DNA from: Alphaproteobacteria bacterium | GTDB lineage: Bacteria > Pseudomonadota > Alphaproteobacteria > UBA828 | Assembly (NCBI GenBank): GCA_029937205.1 | Contig: JAPYQV010000048.1 | Coordinates: forward strand, 1 to 11,143 | Length of the DNA stretch: 11,143 nt | Reading direction: 5' to 3' | In this document: positions 7,215 to 11,143 of the stretch, piece by piece | Position numbering within the stretch: the first letter of the stretch is position 1 | Layout of the letters: each line of letters opens with the position of its first letter | Notes under the pieces: generated by a model | Database searches by the model: none | The model's input: the letters and a program-made list of their open reading frames with translations, nothing else | What the model was told of the DNA's origin: nothing | Program-made: the position numbers and the translations under genes

Positions 7215-7514
7215 TTAACCGTCGTTGCTGACGCAAAAGCGCGTCAACTTCCGGTCGGTCACGAGGCCGCTAACGCGGTCGCTGAATTCCTTGAAATGGT
7301 GGCTTTCCAAATGCGCCTGGAAGGCGCCTTCATCGTCATAGACCTCATACAGCGTGATACGGTTTTCCTCTTTGTTAGGCACCAGGATGTCAAAACGCTG
7401 GCATCCGGGTTCTTCCCGCTTCGAGGCCTCTCCGTTTCTCATGACTTCGCGATGAAAAATATCGAAAGCGCCCTCAAGAAGCTCAAACTCCACGATGATA
7501 GCGAAACGGCTCAT
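7215..7514 (-). CDS. Antibiotic biosynthesis monooxygenase (ABM) domain protein, YgiN/LsrG-like
   Basis: This 99-residue single-domain protein has a ferredoxin-like alpha+beta fold. Typical ABM-domain segments are the N-terminal strand FAIIVEFEL (4-12), EPGCQRFDI (35-43), and LYEVYDDEGAFQAHLESHHFKEF (55-77, split around the helix with His72 and His73). The family includes cofactor-free quinol monooxygenases (YgiN) and the LsrG enzyme that acts on phospho-AI-2; many members are unassigned dimers. The ATG at 7514 overlaps the stop of the lactonase-like gene by four bases (ATGA), so translation is coupled and the two products probably act in the same pathway. A role as a small isomerase or oxygenase acting on a lactone-derived oxo acid is inference only. 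Confidence 0.88.
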   Translation of the reverse strand: MSRFAIIVEFELLEGAFDIFHREVMRNGEASKREEPGCQRFDILVPNKEENRITLYEVYDDEGAFQAHLESHHFKEFSDRVSGLVTDRKLTRFCVSNDG

Positions 7515-9502
7515 GGGATCGTCACCTCGATACGCGCGACAGCATAGGCGCCGAGTTCAAGCGCGGCTGCGTCGCCAACCGAGCCGCTATCGGCCGCGAA
7601 CGCAGCAGATTGGGTTACGGCGGTGACAAAATTATCTTCATCCAGGCGGCCGATGTGCACCTCGCCGGCCGGAAGATCGCTGATCGAGACCTTCTGCGGT
7701 TCGGGCGTGAGATTGGCGAGCCATAACATCTGTCCGGTTGGCGTCTGATAGGAGAGGCCCAATATCTTGTCGGCCGAAGAACTCTTCACATCGACCATGT
7801 GCGCGCCTGTCGCGCCCGACATGGCGGCAACGATATGGCACAGGGGAAACACCCAGCCGCCGTCATCGGTCTTGGAGCCGGCGGCTTTGGCGTCATCATA
7901 CCAGGGTTGCGGGTGATTCATCTTGCCATAGGCGAGACCAAATTCGCCGACTGCGGCGCCGAGACTGACCGCCTCGACACCACCTGCGGCCATGCGCGCA
8001 ACATAACCCAGGATAAATACCGAGCCGGACAAGGCGCGGTGGCGTGGCTCCTGCTGATTGAAGGCCATGCGGATGTTGCTTTGATTGTCGTAGGTGCTGG
8101 GGCCGTAGGGATTATAGCGCATACCGATCGCGGACGGCCCGACGCGGTAGGGCTTGCCGCCCGCCATTGCGCGTATCGAAGCAATGATCGAAGGCAGTGA
8201 TTGCAAGGTCTCCATCACGGAGCGGTCATCCACTTCGTGAACCACGGCGCACGTGGTGTGCGAGATAAAGTCGAAGAGATCCGGCGTCGGGTGATTGCGG
8301 TTCAACTCGGTAAAATTCGTCAGCACGCCGCCGCCTAGTGCCGCACCCGGAAAGGCCTTGCGCGCCGCGCCATAGGTTTCCGTAAAACTCGGCACACCCA
8401 GCGCGTCGAGGGTCTCGAGAGTAAAATCCATGAGGCGGGCCTGCGCCACCAGCACGGAATCCGGTTTGACACCGGCGGCCGCAATGGTGCTGGCGGCATC
8501 CGCCATTTCCGCATCCAATGGGCGCTCGCACGGTGCCACGATCTCAATCATCAGTTCCGCCCCAAGCGCATCGGCCAACTTCTGACAAGCGGCCAAATCT
8601 TCCGCTGACTGTCCGGGGCTATATTCGCAGACCAGCAGTTGCGGGCCGATGGCGCGCAGCAAATCGAGCGCCGCCAAGCTGTCCCGCCCGAGATGGGCCG
8701 GCACACCGATGCCGATGCGCGGCATGACATTGTTGCTCGGCGCACCCAACGCAATCTCTACAGCATCGGTGGCACTCGATGCAGGTCCCGCACCTTCGAA
8801 CGTCACAGTCACCGACTGTTTGAATTCGCTGCCACCTTCAATGGTATAGGGGAACGGCAGAGAAAGTGGGCGGAAATAGGTCTTGTAGGACGCGTCCGTC
8901 CAATTACGCTGATCCTCGCACTCCCAGGCATGCTCGCCTTCCATGCGGCAGGTTGCGCGTATGCCTGGAACCACGTGATGGCTTATGGCGCGCATTTCAA
9001 TAAATGGTTGCAGCGGCATGACATGCTCGGGAAACACCGTTTCCTCACTTGTGCCGTCGACATGCAAGATTGTGCAGGGTGCGCCAGCCACGCCTTCAAC
9101 CGGATGCAGAATGACAAAGCCAGTCCTTCCGGTGTTGAAGTCGTCGGCGACGCGTGCGACCACCGAAAATGCTAAACCGTGTTGCGCCGAGCCTTCGATC
9201 ACGGCGCGGAACGTCATTGAACCGACAGCCTCGCTAATCTCCGCGTCATAGGAAATGCTGAAGGAGTCTTCCGCCCCTTGAATCTGGAGATTGGATATCT
9301 CGGGGTGAAACGTTTCCCAACCGGGGCCGCGCACAACAAAGGCAATTCCGCGTATTGCTTCATGTCCGCCGACACGCAGATATCGTAATTTACCCGCTTC
9401 AAATTCGACCGATATCGCGCCCGCACGGAGAGTTTGGGTTTCAGGCCTCGGCTCCTCGGTGCCAAATAATTTGATCGCTTTACTCGGCGACGCAACCATC
9501 AT
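7511..9502 (-). CDS. ApnL-family protein (D-apionate lactonase-like), substrate uncertain
   Basis: This 663-residue protein has no signal peptide or membrane segment, so it is cytoplasmic. It resembles the ApnL (D-apionate lactonase) family: an N-terminal beta-rich domain (about 25-245) opening with LRYLRVGGHEAIRGI (39-53) and containing the characteristic WECEDQRNWTDASYKTY (193-209) and LPFPYTIEGG (215-224); a middle region (about 260-520) with alternating strands and helices suggesting a TIM-type barrel (RIGIGVPAHLG 262-272, GGGVLTNFTELNR 390-402, MRYNPYGPSTYDN 461-473); and a C-terminal beta domain (about 575-663). ApnL opens D-apionolactone to D-apionate. I recognise the family from remembered motifs, not from a search. 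The start is the first of two adjacent ATGs (9502), with GGGGAG (9514-9509) six bases upstream. It is first in the nine-gene run, behind a likely promoter with an operator. The known ApnL pathway partners are not seen here, so another lactone may be the substrate. Confidence 0.72.
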   Translation of the reverse strand: MMVASPSKAIKLFGTEEPRPETQTLRAGAISVEFEAGKLRYLRVGGHEAIRGIAFVVRGPGWETFHPEISNLQIQGAEDSFSISYDAEISEAVGSMTFRAVIEGSAQHGLAFSVVARVADDFNTGRTGFVILHPVEGVAGAPCTILHVDGTSEETVFPEHVMPLQPFIEMRAISHHVVPGIRATCRMEGEHAWECEDQRNWTDASYKTYFRPLSLPFPYTIEGGSEFKQSVTVTFEGAGPASSATDAVEIALGAPSNNVMPRIGIGVPAHLGRDSLAALDLLRAIGPQLLVCEYSPGQSAEDLAACQKLADALGAELMIEIVAPCERPLDAEMADAASTIAAAGVKPDSVLVAQARLMDFTLETLDALGVPSFTETYGAARKAFPGAALGGGVLTNFTELNRNHPTPDLFDFISHTTCAVVHEVDDRSVMETLQSLPSIIASIRAMAGGKPYRVGPSAIGMRYNPYGPSTYDNQSNIRMAFNQQEPRHRALSGSVFILGYVARMAAGGVEAVSLGAAVGEFGLAYGKMNHPQPWYDDAKAAGSKTDDGGWVFPLCHIVAAMSGATGAHMVDVKSSSADKILGLSYQTPTGQMLWLANLTPEPQKVSISDLPAGEVHIGRLDEDNFVTAVTQSAAFAADSGSVGDAAALELGAYAVARIEVTIP

Positions 9503-9508
9503 GACATT

Positions 9509-9514
9509 CTCCCC
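9509..9514 (-). promoter_or_regulatory. Ribosome binding site of the ApnL-like gene
   Basis: GGGGAG on the minus strand, six bases upstream of the ATG at 9502. It supports the first of the two tandem ATG codons as the start. Confidence 0.7.
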
Positions 9515-9556
9515 ATCGACGCTTTGGTGGTTATTTTTATGGCCGCCGATCGGGCC

Positions 9557-9585
9557 AGTATAACGTTGGTCTACCTGTTAGACCA
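9557..9585 (-). promoter_or_regulatory. Putative sigma70-type promoter of the catabolic operon
   Basis: On the minus strand TATACT (9562-9557) matches the -10 consensus at five of six positions. TGGTCT (9585-9580) is a weak -35 (three of six) at an exact 17-base spacing. Transcription would begin near 9550, giving a leader of about 48 bases before the ApnL-like gene. The weak -35 coincides with one arm of an inverted repeat, as expected of a regulated promoter. Seen by eye only. Confidence 0.55.
9567..9585. promoter_or_regulatory. Perfect 7-5-7 inverted repeat, probable transcription factor operator
   Basis: TGGTCTA (9567-9573), CCTGT spacer, TAGACCA (9579-9585): two perfect 7-bp arms. It overlies the -35 and spacer of the putative promoter, a typical repressor position. 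The TGGT...ACCA ends resemble operators of GntR-family (FadR/FCD-type) regulators, which commonly control sugar-acid and carboxylate catabolism; that assignment is inference. It is not followed by a T-run on either strand, so it is not an intrinsic terminator. No regulator gene lies in the window. Confidence 0.6.
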
Positions 9586-9607
9586 GAGAGTGAGGCTGCG
9601 ATTGATT

Positions 9608-10309
9608 TTATCGATCAGAGATAGGCGGCGGACGGAGATGCGGGCTGAGGCGCCACTCGGCATATTTGAGAGTGCGCACGATGAAGAGCGTCAGCACCAA
9701 ATACATAATAGCCGCCATGATGAACAGCTCATAGGGCGCAAAAGTCCTGGCCACAATTACCCGCGCGATACCGGTCAAATCCAAGAGTGTAATTGTACTG
9801 GCAAGCGCACTGCCTTTGAGCATCAGGATGATTTCATTGCCATACGCCGGCAACGCCAAGCGAAAAGCGCGGGGCACGATGACGCGGCGCAGCATCAGGA
9901 GGCGCGGCATGCCGAGCGCCCGCGCCGCCTCGACCTCACCGTGCGGTAGCGCCTGAATTGCGCCGCGCAATATCTCCGCCGTGTAAGCCGACGTGTTGAG
10001 CGTGAAGGTAAAAATGGCGCACCAATAGGCTTCCTTGAAAAACGGCCAAACGAAACTTTCGCGCACCGCCTCGGACTGGCCGAAGCCGTAATAGACGATA
10101 AATATTTGCACCAGCAACGGCGTGCCGCGAAACACAAAGATGAAGCTATAAACCGGCATCCACAGAAACGGGTTCTTCGAAACCCGGCCCAAGGCCAGGG
10201 GAACGGCGAGACAAATACCAAGCGCCAGCGCAAGAGCCACCAACTTCACCGTCATCCACATGCCCACCAGGAGCTGTGGGATGCTATCGATCATCAGTTG
10301 GAAATCCAT
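9608..10309 (-). CDS. Polar amino acid-type ABC transporter permease, HisM-like
   Basis: This inner-membrane permease has 233 residues from the preferred start. In this numbering: LLVGMWMTVKLVALALALGICLAVPLALG (split, about 13-41) forms the first membrane segment; FRGTPLLVQIF (60-70) is the diagnostic HisM/ArtM-type sequence; and the cytoplasmic EAA loop, EAARALGMP (127-135) with GNEIILMLKGSALAS further on, docks with the ATPase. About five hydrophobic segments are visible, as is normal. An in-frame ATG at 10342 would add 11 basic residues and overlap the preceding permease; ATG at 10309, four bases after that gene's stop, puts the N-terminus in the usual place. It would pair with the adjacent HisQ-like permease and import a small polar compound, often an amino acid, opine or related organic acid. 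Position directly before the catabolic genes suggests it imports their substrate. Confidence 0.93.
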   Translation of the reverse strand: MDFQLMIDSIPQLLVGMWMTVKLVALALALGICLAVPLALGRVSKNPFLWMPVYSFIFVFRGTPLLVQIFIVYYGFGQSEAVRESFVWPFFKEAYWCAIFTFTLNTSAYTAEILRGAIQALPHGEVEAARALGMPRLLMLRRVIVPRAFRLALPAYGNEIILMLKGSALASTITLLDLTGIARVIVARTFAPYELFIMAAIMYLVLTLFIVRTLKYAEWRLSPHLRPPPISDR

Positions 10310-10313
10310 GCGC

Positions 10314-11003
10314 CTAGCTCTGCCGCACGCCGCGCCGCGCACGCCGCTCGGAATATTGCAGCACGACCATCGAGACGATGGTGAAGCCGAGGTAAATAAT
10401 CGCGGCGGCGACGAAGAAGGTGAACGGCTCGCGTGTTGCCCCGGCGGCGGCGCGCGAATTGTACATCAGTTCATTCAGGTTCACGACCGAGATCAGCGAT
10501 GTATCCTTCAGAAGGACCAGCCACAAATTACCAAGGCCGGGAAGGGCAAAGCGCCACACCTGCGGCAACATGACCCGGTGGAACATTGTAAAACGCCCCA
10601 TGCCCATGGCATAAGCGGCCTCGATCTGCCCGCGCGGCACGGACAGAATGGCGCCGCGAAACACTTCGGTGGCATAAGCGCCGAATACAAAGGCAAGGGT
10701 AAAGGTGCCGGCCACAAACGGCTTTATCTCGACATAAGACTCACCGCCGAGGCCTTGCCAAATTTGCTGTACCAAAAGCGAGCCGCCATAAAATACGATG
10801 AGCAGAAGCAGCAGCTCCGGGATGCCGCGGACAATCGCGGTATAGGCAGTGGCGGCGCCCCGCGCCATTCCGGAATTTGAAAGTTTTGCGGTGGCGCCGA
10901 TCAGGCCGAACACAAGGCCGAGGGCCACGGACGCAAACGCGACCCGAATCGTCAGCCACGCCCCATCCAAAAGCAACGGCCCATAGCCGTGCAATTCCAT
11001 CAC
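10314..11003 (-). CDS. Polar amino acid-type ABC transporter permease, HisQ-like
   Basis: This 229-residue inner-membrane permease is the partner of the HisM-like protein encoded next. RGIPELLLLL (59-68) is the HisQ/ArtQ-type signature, and the EAA loop (EAAYAMGMGRF, 128-138) is followed by GNLWLVLLKDTSL (158-170). About five hydrophobic segments fit the family (GAWLTIRVAFASVALGLVFG, AIVRGIPELLLLLIVFYGG, FVAGTFTLAFVFGAY and two more). The C-terminus is basic (ERRARRGVRQS). Two adjacent starts are possible, GTG at 11003 and ATG at 11000; GAGGGG lies 10 bases before the GTG and 13 before the ATG, slightly favouring GTG, but the proteins differ by one residue. An intrinsic terminator separates it from the solute-binding protein gene upstream, so its transcription probably depends on read-through. 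Confidence 0.93.
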   Translation of the reverse strand: MMELHGYGPLLLDGAWLTIRVAFASVALGLVFGLIGATAKLSNSGMARGAATAYTAIVRGIPELLLLLIVFYGGSLLVQQIWQGLGGESYVEIKPFVAGTFTLAFVFGAYATEVFRGAILSVPRGQIEAAYAMGMGRFTMFHRVMLPQVWRFALPGLGNLWLVLLKDTSLISVVNLNELMYNSRAAAGATREPFTFFVAAAIIYLGFTIVSMVVLQYSERRARRGVRQS

Positions 11004-11020
11004 ACGTCGCGCGCCCCTCG

Positions 11021-11068
11021 CAATAAAAGAAAGCGCCCCCGCACCGAATTGGCCCGGGGACGCTTTCT
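11021..11068 (-). terminator. Intrinsic (rho-independent) terminator after the solute-binding protein gene
   Basis: On the minus strand AGAAAGCG (11068-11061) pairs perfectly with CGCTTTCT (11035-11028). The stem continues, after one C-A mismatch, with five more GC pairs (11059-11055 with 11041-11037) and closes on a 13-base loop. The stem is followed by a T-rich tail, TTTTATTG (11028-11021, sharing its first T with the stem). It begins 18 bases after the stop codon of the solute-binding protein gene. Terminators here are common in ABC import operons and let the binding protein be made in excess over the permeases. Confidence 0.85.
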
Positions 11069-11085
11069 CTCAAATCCCAGACGTT

Positions 11086-11143
11086 CTAGCCGCCATAGAC
11101 ATCGAAATCAAAATATTTGTCGTTGATTGCCTTGTATGTGCCG
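11086..11143 (-). CDS. Family 3 extracellular solute-binding protein, C-terminal end only
   Basis: Only the final 18 codons and TAG stop are in the window, encoding GTYKAINDKYFDFDVYGG; the rest of the gene lies beyond 11143. The sequence fits the end of HisJ/ArtJ-type periplasmic binding proteins, where an INDKYF-type helix is common. Its position just before HisQ/HisM-type permeases and the terminator between them support the assignment. It would bind the imported compound in the periplasm and deliver it to the permeases. The ligand cannot be judged from this fragment. Confidence 0.75.
   Translation of the reverse strand, partial: GTYKAINDKYFDFDVYGG

Noticed and set aside
7183..7236. Longer aldolase reading from the in-frame ATG at 7236
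   Set aside because: The extra 18 residues are basic and unlike the family N-terminus, would overlap the ABM gene by 22 bases and lack a good ribosome binding site. The ATG at 7182 has GGAG at good spacing and places active-site residues at family positions.
8639..9175. 178-codon plus-strand open frame inside the ApnL-like gene
   Set aside because: It is a complement shadow: low-complexity Arg/His-rich translation without motifs, lying inside a continuous 663-codon gene.
9567..9585. The inverted repeat as a terminator for the HisM-like permease
   Set aside because: The stem has only 7 bp and is followed by ACGTTATACT on the minus strand, not a T-run. Its position over promoter elements fits an operator better.
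1..11143. CRISPR arrays, tRNA or rRNA genes, insertion sequences, phage genes or defence systems
   Set aside because: Scanning both strands by eye showed no regularly spaced repeats, no tRNA-like or rRNA-like sequence, and no transposase, integrase or nuclease-like protein. The window is almost fully occupied by metabolic and transport genes.

Overview
All protein-coding genes that can be supported lie on the minus strand, so the cluster is transcribed from high to low coordinates. Eleven protein genes fall wholly or partly in the window, and nothing convincing lies on the plus strand. The moderately GC-rich sequence, tight gene packing with start/stop overlaps, GTG starts, and the mix of a polar amino acid-type ABC importer with many CoA-dependent enzymes suggest a proteobacterium, most likely an alphaproteobacterium. 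That placement is inference; there is no rRNA or other marker gene here.

In transcription order, the window opens (11143-11086) with the last 18 codons of a family 3 periplasmic solute-binding protein. A well-formed intrinsic terminator (11021-11068) follows, then two HisQ/HisM-type inner-membrane permeases (11003-10314 and 10309-9608). The ATPase of this importer is not in the window. The only gap with clear regulatory content is 9607-9503. It holds a perfect 19-bp inverted repeat (9567-9585) lying over the -35 and spacer of a plausible sigma70-type promoter, whose -10 is at 9557-9562.

That promoter faces a run of nine genes. First is a 663-residue protein of the D-apionate lactonase (ApnL) type (9502-7511). 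Next come a 99-residue ABM/LsrG-like protein (7514-7215), an HpcH/HpaI-type aldolase (7182-6382) and a D-2-hydroxyacid dehydrogenase-family enzyme (6379-5327). A CoA module follows: two acyl-CoA dehydrogenase polypeptides that look like the two halves of a heteromeric enzyme (5267-4095 and 4098-3115), a fused NDP-forming acyl-CoA synthetase (3122-1020), an enoyl-CoA hydratase/isomerase-family protein (1013-216) and a truncated VOC protein (188 to the window edge).

Read together, this looks like an uptake-and-breakdown operon. A small polar substrate is imported, a lactone or lactone-like intermediate is opened or processed, an oxidoreductase and a metal-dependent aldolase cleave the skeleton, and a carboxylic acid product is activated to its CoA ester, desaturated and hydrated. 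The families of the individual genes are mostly clear, but the substrate is not. The usual partners of ApnL in the described apiose/apionate routes are not seen here, so the combination is the most interesting feature of the window.
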